Of a DNA stretch of 64,000 bases, positions 47,933-60,728 are shown in pieces; within the stretch, counting starts at the first letter, position 1; each line of letters opens with the position of its first letter. A program made the translations under genes and the position numbers. The notes under the pieces are model-generated. The model saw only the letters and a list, made by a program, of their open reading frames with translations, was not told the origin of the DNA and ran no database searches. The stretch is from Geosiphon pyriformis (lineage: Eukaryota > Glomeromycota > Glomeromycetes > Archaeosporales > Geosiphonaceae): assembly GCA_016748015.1 (NCBI GenBank), contig JAAOMT010000426.1, positions 29,620-93,619 of the forward strand, given 5' to 3'.

Positions 47933-48286
47933 CTAAGCCCATCCATTCAATAAAGCGGCAGTACTTGTCAGTAGAACACCAAAAATACCAACATTTATTG
48001 ACTGGTCAAGACTTTTCGTTATTATTTCGTCATGGGAGAATGTTAAACCTTGTGAGAACAGTGAATTTGTTTGCTTATTTGTCAGTACAGATTGCTCGTA
48101 TGATGAGAGATAACTGTTGGCGCTTAATCCTTGGTACGGGCCAACTGTTACCATAGATGCCTTCATGAATACCGATATTACAGCAAAGTAAAGAAAGGCT
48201 TTGATACTTTGTTGTGGTCCTGATATTTGCCTTAGTTGTTGGTCTTCTAATGTTGAAGTGGTTATTGAAGTTTTTTGAAAACTCAT
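47933..48286 (-). CDS. Small two-pass membrane protein
   Basis: Taken from the ATG at 48286, this gives 117 residues. The frame is open further upstream to 48436, but that part is aromatic-rich and looks like 5' flank. The N-terminal 27 residues are polar (SITTSTLEDQQLRQISGPQQ). Two hydrophobic helices follow: residues about 28-47 (KAFLYFAVISVFMKASM) and 97-115 (NVGIFGVLLTSTAALLNGWA), separated by a Ser/Asn/Gln-rich loop of about 50 residues. The short C-terminus ends at the second helix. I do not recognise the family. An organelle inner-membrane or ER role is possible but not shown. Confidence 0.6.
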   Translation of the reverse strand: MSFQKTSITTSTLEDQQLRQISGPQQSIKAFLYFAVISVFMKASMVTVGPYQGLSANSYLSSYEQSVLTNKQTNSLFSQGLTFSHDEIITKSLDQSINVGIFGVLLTSTAALLNGWA

Positions 48287-48432
48287 TTTTGCAATAATAT
48301 TTTTTATATAGTGTTTTGAAAAAAATATAATATCAAAGAGGCAAGAAATTTCTAGGTCAAATACAAAGGCTTCGAATGAGTTATAAAATTCTTTGTTTAT
48401 GCCAAAAGCCGCTTGCAATAGACCAAAAAGTA

Positions 48433-48612
48433 TCAATATGAGAAGCGCACACGATCAAATAATCGCTTATATTTTCCGTCATTCTGCGGAACGGTTAAGC
48501 AGCAGCGAGTATTGTTAGCTACACAAAGCTGAGAGTTTACTGTAACACCAAAAAACATATTAATGATGGGAGATTGAGGTTTTTGTGCTTGTAAGCATTC
48601 ATTTGAAACCAT
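48433..48612 (-). CDS. Doubtful short ORF, Cys-containing
   Basis: A frame of about 60 codons with several cysteines (SQLCVANNTRCCLTVPQNDG) directly upstream of the two-pass membrane protein gene on the same strand. It could be an upstream exon in another frame or a chance frame. I found no splice pair that joins the two. Confidence 0.2.
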   Translation of the reverse strand: MVSNECLQAQKPQSPIINMFFGVTVNSQLCVANNTRCCLTVPQNDGKYKRLFDRVRFSY

Positions 48613-48639
48613 TACCATTTGAAAAATTTGCACATTTTC

Positions 48640-51600
48640 ATCCCTGGTGCGACCCCCGTTTGATTAATACATTACTATAACATTCGTCAGACAAACCTTA
48701 TTTCACCTTTGAGATGAAAAGGGAAGTGATATTCTTAATCATGCGCCGCATTTTGGGTCAGCGGACTTTGGGAATGTCGTAATATTCTAGAGAATTTTAC
48801 GAGCCATTATAAGTTTTTAGGTTATCAAATCTTCCAAGTTTGGAAAACCATCTTTACATGCCGGTTAAGAATTTTGCTTAACAATGCCTATAATAATAAT
48901 AATTAGCCATTTTTTTCGTCACAGTTCAAGATTGTTACCTTAAAAATAACTTTCCTTATTTCTTGGTCTCATTGTTTTCTTTTTTGTCATTCTTGGTTAA
49001 TTCATATTTATATTGTTTTCTGCTGTTATTGTCATTTCAATTGTTCTCTTGATCTAGAAAAATTAAAAGATTTGTAAATTTAAATTATAAAAATATTTAC
49101 CTTTTTTTGTTTTCTTCTTTTTTGTCGTTGTTTCACTGTCATTTTAAAAGTATTTGCTGTTTTTTTCTGTTTTATTGCTTTTCTTTTTTTGCTGTTATTA
49201 TTGTTTTGATTATTGTTTCAATTTAATAATTTAAAAAAAGAAATATCTTCTTTTTTTTTTAGTTTTCTTTTGAAATTAAAAATAGTATTTTGATTCTTTA
49301 ATAATTGCATCTGTTTCTTTATAAATTAATTAAAAATTGATATTAACTACTTTTAATAATAATAATTTATATATTTATTTGTATACGAAACAATCAAGAA
49401 ATGTGGCATTTTATAAAATACTTTGTGTTATTAGCTTACCCAAAGAAAAATATTTGTAAAAGCATTTTTATTCAAAATATTTTTTTATAATATTTTTTTT
49501 ACTAATTTTAAATACTAATAATAATAATATTATTATTATTATTAAAAAATATTATATTTACATTCAAGTTTTTAAAACAAAAAATCAAAAAACAAAAACA
49601 AAGTTTTAGTTTAATTTCAATATATAAATTTATCATAATATTAACTTTAACTTAATTTTAAATATTCAAAAGTTAAAAATGTAATAAAATTATTAATTTT
49701 TATTTTTTTTATTATATTTAACAAAGTTTAATTCTTTTACTGTCTATAAGTTTTACAAAATATTACATTTAGAAATGTGGATTATGTAAAAAATTTAATC
49801 ATAATATTAATAATCAACAAATTATAATTTAATACCAGAAACTTTATTAAAAACACATAAAGCATTTTCATATTATCTACAATAGTTTTTAAGAAAAAAT
49901 TATGAAAAAAACAGTAACAAATACAATATTAAACTTAAAAAATTTTCCAATCTTAAGAATAATAAAAAATAATAATTTAACAAGTTTAATTTTAATACTA
50001 TTATAAGTATTTTTTTAAATAAGTTTTTATAATTTAATGCTTTTATTTGATAAATAATTCTAAAGATTTTAGATATTTAAAGATTTTATTGGTTGAGTTT
50101 TTATATAAAAGATAGAAATTTAATGATTTATGTTGCTTTTGACAATTGTATATTTAATATATTCTGCTTTTTTAGTAAAATTTCTTTAATGTTCAATTAC
50201 TTTTTTGTTAAGTTATTTTATTTTAATAGATTATTTCTATTTTTATAATTTGCATATATTTTTTAGATTATTTGTAATGTTATTTTTTTTAGCAAATTAA
50301 TTTACAACAAACAAAAGCCAAAAAAAAATATAGAAATAAAAATTAAAAAATTAATGTTTTATTAATAGTTATAATTAAGAACTATTTATTAGAATTATGT
50401 TTTTGGTATTTTTTAATAAATAAAATAATTAGAAGAATTAAATTACAACAAAAATGTTTCAAATTTATAAGTTTTGATAAATAATTTTTTATTTAAAATA
50501 AAAAATGATTTTCATTTAAAAATGAAACTAGTTTTTAATTTTTTGATTGTTTAATTATTAGCTAATTTTTTTGTTAACTAATACTATTTATACATATATA
50601 TATTTATAATAAAATAAGATGCTTTATAATAATTTTAATATTTCTAGTTTTTTTAATTATTTTTTAATTATTTAGAAACATTTTTGTTGTTTTTAATATT
50701 TCTGGTATTTTATAATATTTTTTTGAATTTTTAATATTTTTAATATTATTTATAATACTAATATCTAATTGGCTAATACTATTATTATTTTTATTTGATT
50801 TTCATATTTGAATAATAATAACAGTATTTAAAAAAACCTAAAATACAAACTCCATACAAAAAAATCAAACATAAATCTTAATAACCAACTTAAATACAGT
50901 TACAATATAAACCAATTTAGTTTTTATAGTATTATTAAATATCAAAATAAAAATAATCTATTTAAAAAACTTTTATTAACTTGTAATAGTTTTTTAAATA
51001 TTATTAAAACTAATAATGTTTTTAAAAAGCAAAGAAAAAAAATGCTTTAGTTTTTATTTTATTATTTTAATCTTTAAAATTAAGTGACTTAATAAATTAA
51101 CTTGTTTTGTTTTTAAAACTAATACAAATTCAGCCAAGTATTAATAAAAACCAGTTTTAGCAATTGTATTATTGTTGCTATTATCTACAATAAAAATAAA
51201 GTTAGTGTTTATAATTAGATTAAAATTAAGCATCATAATTAATAAAGTTGTAATAAAATTGATAAAAACATTAAAAAATTAAAAAAAAGCCAATGCTTTA
51301 TTTTTTATAAGAAAAAACAGGCCTTAAATCAAAAATGTTGTTTTGGAAAACATCCAGAAGAATATTTTTTACTTCTTAAAAAAGCTTGTTGTTTTAAGTT
51401 TGAGAAAAAAATAGCTTTTTTGATTATTTAAGCAACAATAAAAATAATACTTATATTAATACTATTTTTAGTTGGTTATTTGAAAAAAACTTTGTGTAAA
51501 AAATTCTTTATTCAACGCTAAAAATAGTGTTTTTTTAATAGTTCTGTATTTTTATTATTTAGAAGAAGCACTTTAAAAAAATACTGTATAGCTGTCTTTA

Positions 51601-53950
51601 ATTCTAAGAAAATTTTTAGAGTATTTAAAACTGAGAGAAAAAATTGGTTGCTTTTTTTACTTTTTGTTTGATTGTAGTCATAAAAATATAAAAAAATATA
51701 TTTGTAATATTACTTAAAAATTTGCTATTATTTGCAAAAAAATATTTCGGTTATTTATAAAACATTAAAACAAACGAAAAACAACAATTCTTTTTTATTA
51801 TACTGTTGTTTTTATATTAAAATTATTATATTAATTGATAAAAAAATTTAAATTAAATTAAATTTTTTTAAAAACAGTTAAATTTTTGCAAATATTCAGA
51901 TTATTAAAAACTTAAATAAATTCAAAATAACATCACAATAATTTTTACTAATTGCTACATAATTGTAATATCAAATTAAATAAGCACAATTATTTGTTAT
52001 ATTTATATTAATATTTTCTAAATAAACAGAAAAAGTATTAATTTCAAAAGACTGCAATATATGATTACCCAAAAATTTTAAAATTTTTTTAAAACACATT
52101 TGAGATAATATTTGTCAATATTTTAATAAAAATATTAAGATATTTATGTAATAAATCAAAAACAAAAAAATTATTTAAAAAATGAATAATTAAAAGTCTT
52201 GTCGATTTACCAATCTAATAATTAAACAAAAAATTTTAAAAATATGTTATTGTTTAAAATAAAATTTATATATTTGAATTTGTAATTAATATAATAATGT
52301 TTAAAAAGAAATGTAAAATGTTAAAACTATAATAACAAAAGTTTTATTTTAAAAACAAATAAGAAATGATAGTTATATTTAAGAATAGTTAATTATTTAA
52401 TATTTATGTATTACAATTCATTTAAAAACTAAATTATTGTTATAAATTGATGGTTTAATGTATTATAAAGTTTTGTTTATTAATTTTGGATTAAGTTTTA
52501 TGCTTATTTTGTATATTTTAATTAACATAAAGAATTGTGTACTTTCAATATTAAATAATAAAATCTTTGCCATTATTAATTAATTTAGCTATTAAAATTC
52601 CTCCACAAACTTGTTTTTGTAATAATTATTCAACAAAAATTTATATTTTTTATTTTTTAAATGACGATTTAAAGAATTTCACAAAATTTTATAATAAATT
52701 TTGTAACAAATAATAATTTCCCCAAAAATTTTGGTTTTAACTTACGTCACTAATAAGTTTAAATTGATTTGTGAATGATGATGTTTAAATATATATTATA
52801 TGTTATTTTTATTGATTTAATCAAATTTTTGGTAAATGCAAAATAATTATTTAATTTGTAATTATTTTATTGTTTTTCATTTTTGATTTTTAATATTTAT
52901 AGCAAAACTTTGTATCTTATTTTGAAATAACTTAATTTTTTGAGTTAAATGAATCACCAAGATTTTAATGATTATCATATTATATGTTATTATAAATATT
53001 TTAATATTTTTTGATGTATTTTATTGAAAATTCTAAAATTTATTAATAAAATAAAAATAATGATCTTTTAATATTAACATAAATAGTTATTAAATCTATA
53101 TTTTCATTAAATAAAAGTTTAATTAAGCTTTAATGTTAATAAATTTTTAAAATTAACAATAGATTTCCGTTTTGTTTTTGAATAACTTTAGTTTCAAATT
53201 ATTTAGCCAAATAATATTTTGGTAGAATAATTTAGCAAATTTCTTTGCAATGGATAAAATTTAATCGTTTGATTCAAACTTTAATTAAATTAATGGTTTT
53301 ATTGCGTTTGTGGTTTTTTGTTGACGATTGCTATATTGAATAACATATTTTCAATTTTTTGCTTTGGGCCAAAAATAAAATTTCAAATGTTTCAAATTTT
53401 TCATTTATAAAAAATCCAAAAAAATGTTGGATTTGAAAATTTATTACATAAATGAATATTTTTGGTATCTCTGAATTATTTTGAATAAGTTGTTAAAATC
53501 TTTAAATTTTTACAGAATTTCTAACTTTGCTAATATTATAAATGGCTTCAAATAATATTTAAATTATTTTAAGATTCATAATTATTAATTGATAATTATT
53601 ACTAAATATATGTTATTTGAGTAAGTTTTTAATAATAGCATGTTTTAATTCTTTTTTGTAAAATTAATTGTATTAATAATTTGCAAAATTATAATTTTTA
53701 ACTTATATGCTAGATAATATTTTTTATCATCAATAAGAAGTCTTGCTCACAAAAATAAATATATTTGTTAAAATCTGGATAAATGAAAATTGGTGCTATT
53801 GATTGAGAATTTCTAAGGCATTTTATTGTTTTGCTGTCCACTTATCTTTAGAATTTTTGGTTGACAGAAAGTTGAGAAGTTTGGAAATATTAAAAAAGTA
53901 TTTAATAAATTGATAATAAGATGAAAGGCTTAAAAATTCTCCCAGTTTTG
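48640..53950. other. AT desert
   Basis: From about 49200 to 53900 nearly pure A/T sequence with no coding frames. 48640-49200 is pyrimidine-rich (ttgttttc words) and otherwise featureless. Confidence 0.7.
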
Positions 53951-53979
53951 TTATATTAGAGGGTTGATTTTTAAAATTT

Positions 53980-55113
53980 TCAGATCTAATTTGACTCCAA
54001 TTCTTCAGCTATTCTTAAAAGGCTTCATTAAAAATACACTTTACCTTTTCATCACATTTTCTATCTTCTTCAAAATTCTTTGCTCTAGTTTAAAAAATAT
54101 TACAATCCCAATATGCATATTCATTATCAAAATAGTTACAATTATTTAATGGGTCAAACCGAGACTTCTAAGCCAAAAGTTTTCCACCCCAATAGATGAT
54201 GCGAGTGTGGATGATATTTTCATTCATAAATTCAGTAAATCGACCATTTCCAACTTTTGGAGCCAAAAATGAGAATTGATTATTGCACTTCCTCGAGATC
54301 AATATTAGGCAAAAGATTATCATTAAAAATCTTAGTTCGTTCAAATATCTATCGTATCCCAGCCATTGAGGCGTATGCTAGTATTTGAAAAGAAAGTCAA
54401 TATATAATAGTTAAAATTTAAGAAGATTTTACTTTCAAATTAAATGAGCAGAAATTTGACATTTATCAACCTTCCACCAATTGAATGCCCAACGAAAATT
54501 TTTTTGATTATGGAGTTCAGCCCTGAGATGTTTTTTTTAATTTAGCAAAGACAGATTCTATATCCTAAAAACCAGGGCTCACTAATGCGAGCGGCACTAC
54601 CGAATCCTTGTCTTGCACTTTCAATGTTACTTGTGATAGCTTGTTTGATTTCTCAATTTAATCAGTCAAAATGTCTTTTTATCTCAACAGGCTGTGCGTA
54701 AAATAATGTGAGAAAATGCTAATTTCAGAAATTTAAAAGTAATTACTAACCCTTCAAAGAGGACCAACGAGTAGGCGAAAATCTCAGATTGTTACAAATA
54801 AAACTTATTTTGTATTCAACTTAATTCCTAGAAAAATCAAACTATTGAAAGTTCAATCGAGCGGAAACACAGGAAATTTTGCGAAACGTCCAAACATTTT
54901 AAAAAGCGGGAATATTTTTATTCGACGTTCTATTTGCTCTTTAGAATAGTATGGTGGAAGTTTAATGATTTGTGAAGGAATTTTGAGAAATAAAAAATTT
55001 TTAAGTCTTTGCAGCTTTTGTAGTTTGCAAGAAAAGCAGAATGCCGATGATATAAAATCAAAAAAAATACATTGTTTTTTTCCAGTCATTAATTTCTTTG
55101 AAAGAAAACGCAT
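53980..55113 (-). pseudogene. Class 3 lipase pseudogene (catalytic Ser motif kept)
   Basis: Fragments appear in lipase order on the - strand but in several frames with stops. They are: an N-terminal part (55113-54853, IIKLPPYYSKEQIERRIK); a strand near 54790; VTLKVQDKD and 'DIESVFAKLKKTSQG' (54640-54540); the nucleophile elbow IIKKIFVGHSIGG (about 54515-54480); an intron; AYASMAGI (about 54370); NIDLEEVQ; GWKTFGLEVSV (about 54190-54155); and YAYWDCNIF (about 54105). The same landmarks occur in the lipase gene at 16.2-17.9 kb (GHGLGG/AYACIAAV, GWRHFGTEIWI, NTYWDC), so the two are paralogues. This copy has GHSIGG with the serine but is otherwise ruined. Confidence 0.75.
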
Positions 55114-55638
55114 TTTAAAAATCCTAGATTTCCTGAATCTATTTTACGGGCCCCTTAAATATTTCCCCTTGCCATAAGTAGCATGGAAAACAGGATAAAA
55201 AAGTCGATTAGTTTTTTGGGAAATTAAGCGTTTCATGGTAACCTTCTGAAATACATGCAGCAAGAAATTTATTTTAATTTTGAAATTTTATTTTCAGTTG
55301 ACTCTTTGCCTTTTAGGACGGGCTATATTGTATTTTATAGATTAGTAGAAATTTTTTCAAAGCAAATTAAATAAAACCTTGGCTAGACTGCAGCAAATAC
55401 AATTTTCTCAACTTACTTTACAAATTCTAAAATAGTTAACTTACAGTTTCCTGCTCAAAGAGAAATAATAAATATTTGTCTCTTACTTCAAATCGGTCTA
55501 AAAAGCTTGGAAAGAATCACCTTATTTTATTAATTACATATATTTATTTTCGATTCGAAAGCTTTTAAGCTATTTAAACAAAGGCTAATGACTATTTTAC
55601 AATGGCTTAAACTTGACGTCATTCGTCACTTTTTAAAA
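55114..55638. other. Intergenic, no gene seen
   Basis: AT-rich spacer between the lipase pseudogene and the next gene. Confidence 0.5.
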
Positions 55639-56326
55639 TTATAAATTGAAATCATCGTAATCTGAGCATCGATCGGATTCGGATGATTCCCACAATTGAG
55701 AGTTAACCCATTCCTCAATTTCCTGCTCGATCAATCTATCTTCGTTTTCTTGATTCATTTCTCGTAGTTTACGTTGGTAATGTAAAGTCATAGATATTCT
55801 GTATCGGTTCTTGTCTGAAATTTGAAAGTTTGTGACGAGTTCTTCGATTGCCTTATTGTCTTTAATATTTTTCTTGGAGTTTTCAATTGGAAAAAAAAAT
55901 GCTTCTATGATAGAATTGTCTATACTGAAATCTTGAATTGTTGAGAATGTACCAGCAGTGGTATCAGTACGTAAACTTTCGTTATCGGGTGTTAAATCAT
56001 CGTTGTTATTATTGCGATAATTTGTGACATCCCCAAAGTAATCATTAGGCACATAATTTGAGGAAGGGTACTAAAGAGAATGAAATTGGACTTCAAATTA
56101 ATTATTATTATCTTTTCAAAACAAAATTGAAAAATTATGATAGTTTGATACTGACTTTTTGGTTCAAATTATATTCTGTTTTATTATAATAGACTTTTTC
56201 AAACTTGTTGAAATCAGATTTATCTTGATAAAATTCCTCAGTCTTGATAAGTTCATTTGAAAATTCAAAGTTATCTTTCGTCATAATGTGAGCTGTCGTG
56301 GAATAATCGAAATATCCGAAATTCAT
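55639..56326 (-). CDS. Small acidic protein with TNFQ/QENEDRLIE C-terminal block, 2 exons (paralogue B)
   Basis: Exons 56326-56156 and 56070-55639 join at phase 0 (donor gtcagt, acceptor ctttag) to give 200 residues. The N-terminal half is Asn/Asp/Thr-rich and probably disordered, with a DNESLRTDTT word after the intron. The conserved block is residues 134-178: ELVTNFQISDKNRYRIS, then YQRKLREMNQENEDRLIEQE and EEW. 27 of its 45 positions are identical to the protein coded at 60729-61504. The block is charged and helix-prone. The C-terminus is acidic (ESSESDRCSDYDDF). There is no signal peptide or membrane segment. I do not recognise the family; it may be lineage-specific. A TATA box lies about 100 bases upstream. 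Confidence 0.8.
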
Positions 56327-56423
56327 AATTTTTTGTATTGAAAATAATGGGAAGTTTTTTGTTTACAAATGAGTTTATTGCTTGGAGCAATTTGTTGAAA
56401 AATGAGAGTTAGATTAACCATTT

Positions 56424-56431
56424 TTTTTATA
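56424..56431 (-). promoter_or_regulatory. TATA box of paralogue B
   Basis: TATAAAAA on the - strand, 98-105 bases before the ATG at 56326. Confidence 0.5.
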
Positions 56432-58675
56432 GCTGAGATCAATATTGCAAGAGAATAATAGCCACCTTCTCCACATCAAACAATATGCAAGTCAGACTAG
56501 AATGTAAGGTTTTGTAATTGACATGATGTGTGGCAGTCGGAGATCTACTCACTTGATAAGCTTTCTATGATTCTTAGACAACATAAAGGGTAATGATGAT
56601 ATATTTTCGCCACACAATGTCGTCAGGTTTTGATGCTGTAATGTGGCTTCATTCTTCATCAGTACACAATCGTCACTATTGTTGAATGACGAGTATAAGC
56701 TCAAATAATCAAAAAGAAAACAATTCAAAATTAAATTTCTTGAGTTGTATCAAAATTTCTGACAAGGATCGTGCCCAAAGAACTCCGCAACAATAAGACT
56801 ATTTATTTCATTTCCATATTTGGAAAACAAACTACGTGTATAATATGAGAGGTAATGATCTATTGTGAAATTAAAAAGTATTCATTGAATTTCGAAATTG
56901 CGGAAATTTAAAAGGGTCGAGGAAATTTTCCATTTTAAATTGACATTTTCGAAATTATAAAACCTTTAATCATTTTAAATTTATGAAAAAAGTTTTATGG
57001 ATGGGGATGGATAAGAGCTTTAAATAGATAATAGGGGAGGAATAAATAATAGTGTAAATTGAAAACCTCGAGACGATTGATAAAGAAATATGTGGGTATA
57101 AAAAACCCCTTTTATTTTGAAAAATTTTCAATAATAGCAAAATCAAAAATGAATATTTTAATAAAATCGAGATCTTATAGTTGCTTTTTCATAGTTAAAT
57201 TCGCTCTGGCTATCACATTTCCGTGTATTGATTTTGGTATTAAGTGGTCTTGCTTGCGATAATATCTCACAAAGAAACTTTTGAACCATTGAATTTTTAT
57301 TGAGTTATCGCCTTTGCTACGATACATACCGATCAATTCAAGAAGAAAGTACATGTAGTTTGAAATGGAACTTGATTACAAAATTCAGTTGAAGTAAGAA
57401 CTGATGTTAGCTCAACGTCAAGCAATAAATTTGATATCCAATTCTATTTATTAAATTCGAAACTCTGGCACATTACAGCTGCCAAAAATTTACATGATAC
57501 TATAGAGGAAAATCACAATTATTTGATTTTAAAGCATTTACTCAACTTACGAACAAAATACCCAGGATCAAGTTTATTAAACAAAAACATTAAAAGCTTC
57601 TAAAATTGAAAAACGATATCGTAAAAGATTATTTCTAATTTTTAAATTATCATTCCTCAATGTTTTGATGATTTTTAAGAATTTTACGAATGCAAAAAGA
57701 TTTCAAGATAAAGGTAGAAAGGAAAATTCTCAATATCAATGAGATTCCTATTTTTAAAAAGAAATTTCTGGCTTCTATAACTAGATTTTTTACTGTTAGC
57801 GATGGAAACAATTTGGTATGAGGGAAATTGCTACAGTTCTTGAATAACAAAGTTTTGATATTAAATTAAACTTTCGGAGGACACATAAATATATGGATCT
57901 GGCAAACGAATTCGTTTCCAATTAAACCCTGAAAACTTTTTAACGCCTCAAACTTACATATTATTCTCCAAAGATCTCGCAAAAACAAACTTTAAAATGA
58001 ACCCAAACCAAACCGAACCATCTTGCCAATGCAATTCAACGCTAATTCAGCCTCAAAAAATTCCGAAAACTGAACATGAATGCATAAAATTTTTTCAAAA
58101 CAACTTATTTCCTTGAGAATTTAAATAACTTTCAGAGAAAATCACCTGTCCGCGATACACATGCATAAAATCAGCCAAGCTACGGCAGGCAGCATTATAT
58201 GAACTTTAAGTCATCACTTGGGTTCCAACAATCAATTTTTTTTTTGAATCCAATAATATTTAGTAGATGGAAGATAAAATCACAAAAAGCAATCTTATTA
58301 AAGAAAAGCTTACCTTTTCCGGCTATCCTGGTGCATATGGAGAAAGGTTTTTCATTTAGTTTTCGCTCTAAAGCTCATTTGGCTATCAAAATTCTTTTCC
58401 ATTTAAAAATCTGAGACTTGTTTACTTACTGCAAACAAAGGCATGAGGTTTGTAGCATGTGAAAGGGTTTCATTTTTATTTAAAAATACAACTTTGAGTT
58501 AACTTCTAAGTCTAATTAATTGAAAATAAAATACTCTACATCTATTCTATATCTAAATTTATTTACTCTGTTGTAATATGTACAATATCACCTAGATTTA
58601 CCGCTCTTTATGAATTTTCAGCTGCTAGTTTGAAAAGTAAGTTGCAATGTATAAGCCGTTATCAAATAGATCATC
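56432..58675. other. Intergenic, no gene seen
   Basis: Ordinary AT-rich sequence. Short + strand frames at 57059-57262 and 58199-58414 have no start context or motif that supports them. Confidence 0.5.
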
Positions 58676-59184
58676 TCATGAGCGAAAATCTTCTTGAATT
58701 GCTGTTTCTTCGTCACTGTCAAATTCAACGTCACCATATGTATTTGATTGTGTGCCGAATAAGTCATTCTATTATGAAAAAGTTTTAAAATTGGTTTATA
58801 AAGATTTCAAATAATAAAACCCAAAACATTCCTTTGAAAAAAACTCACAGAATTGCACAAGCTTCCATGATCATTTAATGAAAATGCCTCTTTCGCTGCA
58901 GCTGTTTCAGACATTCTCAACTCCCATGGACCAAAATCGGGTGAAAACTTTTCATGATGATCAAAGAACACTCCGTCATTCCATCGGTCAAATTCTGACG
59001 CTGAATTATCACAAAGGATCAAGTCTTGTTTTTCGGGAAAAACTCGAGTGTTCAAAAGATTGAATTCCCGGGCCAAAAATTGGAGAAAGGAAGAAAGAAA
59101 TAGGCCAGGAGTGAAACTGGATTGTGGAAATAACGGATCGTATGCGCCGTTAGTTTGTGTCGATTGTATTTGAAATGTAGTCAT
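58676..59184 (-). CDS. Small protein of unknown function, 2 exons (neighbour C)
   Basis: Exons 59184-58849 and 58768-58676 join at phase 0 (donor gtgagt, acceptor aatag) to give 142 residues. It starts MTTFQIQSTQTNGAYDPLFP, then has SSFTPGLFLSSFLQFLAREF, a central aromatic/acidic part (ASEFDRWNDGVFFDHHEKF) and an acidic tail (DVEFDSDEETAIQEDF). There is no signal peptide or membrane helix. The exon layout (a long first exon, a phase-0 intron, an acidic C-terminus) resembles the two paralogues on either side, but the QENEDRLIE block is missing. A more distant relationship is only a suspicion. Confidence 0.7.
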
Positions 59185-59242
59185 GATTAATGAAGTGATT
59201 TAGATTGGATAAATTTCTTCAAAGATTTAGAAGGAACAAACG

Positions 59243-59272
59243 AATTTATAAGGAAAAATCCGAGAATTTATA
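59243..59272 (-). promoter_or_regulatory. TATA-like pair upstream of neighbour C
   Basis: TATAAATT occurs twice on the - strand (59250-59243 and 59272-59265), 59-88 bases before the ATG at 59184. Confidence 0.4.
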
Positions 59273-60590
59273 CAAAAAATCCGCCCTTACCGAGACATGT
59301 ACGCCAGAAATTTTTAAAGGAATCGTGAGAAATTTGAATTAACTTTAAAGGGGCGTTGCACGAGTAAGATCATTTTCCCCTTAAGGCACTCTCGTAATCT
59401 TTGTGATTTATTGAACACACATTGGCTCTTATGATCTCATCTTTGTAAATAATGGCTTGGCTTCAAAAAAGAAATTTGCCAAAATTTTTTTGATCTACAG
59501 GGAATACTGCAGTGTGATGGTATGACTTTTCAATATGCATTCGGACGTTTCTACCACACAATCCACATGCGAATATGTATTATCATTCGAAAATAGGTTG
59601 CTCAGAGTCTATTGTTGGATGAATCAATCAAAGAAAATGGCAAAATAATAATGGTAAAAGTCAAAGATAGCTAATCTTTTGATGAGGCTGGCAAAATCCA
59701 CCCATTTGAAGATCGATATTGTTTTTCCAAGCAATACTGTCTTTATTTAAAAAGGATACTGAGTACTGTAAATTGCAAAAATGGCATGAACCCAAAAATT
59801 GAATTTTCTAAAACTGTCTATTTTTTTTTTACAAATAATGATAGGTTTGCAGGTAAGTTTTTAGTAAAGGCATCTTAAAGAAACTTCCCAATAAATGATT
59901 AACATGGTTTTAAATTTTTCCAAAAGCAACAGTCCCAAAATGATAGAATCAAGCGTTTCGACAAAAAACCATTTATGGGAAAACAATATTTTAAGTTGAC
60001 AACTAAAATTTTGATCGGCTATGGTATTACAAAAATTTCTTTGAAACGCTTATATATATCGAACTTGAAAAGCAGTTTCACATTTGTAATTCGTTTCAAT
60101 ATAATTTTCGTTCTGCTAATAATATATATATTGATTCTTACCGCTGAACCAGAACAAGCTTCAAAAAAGCATATGGTTTCATGATTTTTCGGATGGACTT
60201 GTAACTCTAGATCCTCAATGAACTTGACACCGTGGCGGATTGAAACTGATTAATCAACAATGGAAAACAAATGATTTTATCACGTTTAATATGAATTCAA
60301 AGCCACATTTCTAGTATTGTGGGAATTGATTGTGTGGCGAATAAGTGAAAGATTGGTGCATTGTAATCAATGCGTAGTAGATCATCAAAATTTGTTTCGA
60401 GTGGCCCATTACGTTGTTGACCATTCAGGATTTTCAGTGTTGCCCGATACGAGACTATTCCGAAATTTTTGTGGAACTGGCAGGGTGATTTGGTATTGTT
60501 TCTGCCGAAGGAATTGCGGGGAAAGCTTGATACCCGAATTTTCTAAACAGGCTAGAGTTGATCCATTCGAGTTAGTTAAACTTCATATTT
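59273..60590. other. Intergenic, no gene seen
   Basis: A 93-codon + strand frame at 60317-60598 begins at TTG and runs into the TATA box of the next gene; I do not accept it as coding. Nothing else stands out. Confidence 0.5.
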
Positions 60591-60593
60591 GGG

Positions 60594-60600
60594 TATAAAA
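60594..60600 (+). promoter_or_regulatory. TATA box of paralogue A
   Basis: gggTATAAAAagg, 129-135 bases before the ATG at 60729. It is a clean match, and the distance is the same as for the GPI-protein gene. Confidence 0.6.
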
Positions 60601-60728
60601 AGGAATCATTCAGTTCAATAATCGCTCTTTTTTGTTTGAATCATATTCAATTCTGATTCTTCGATATCTTTGAAAACTTTGACAAACGCCAAATTTTTAC
60701 CAAATTTATAATCATAATACCTTTCGCA

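Noticed and set aside
47920-48156. A + strand frame opposite the two-pass membrane protein
   Set aside because: Antisense shadow; the - strand shows two clear membrane helices.
60317-60598. A 93-codon + strand frame with several Cys
   Set aside because: It begins at TTG and overlaps the TATA box of the next gene, with no conserved pattern.
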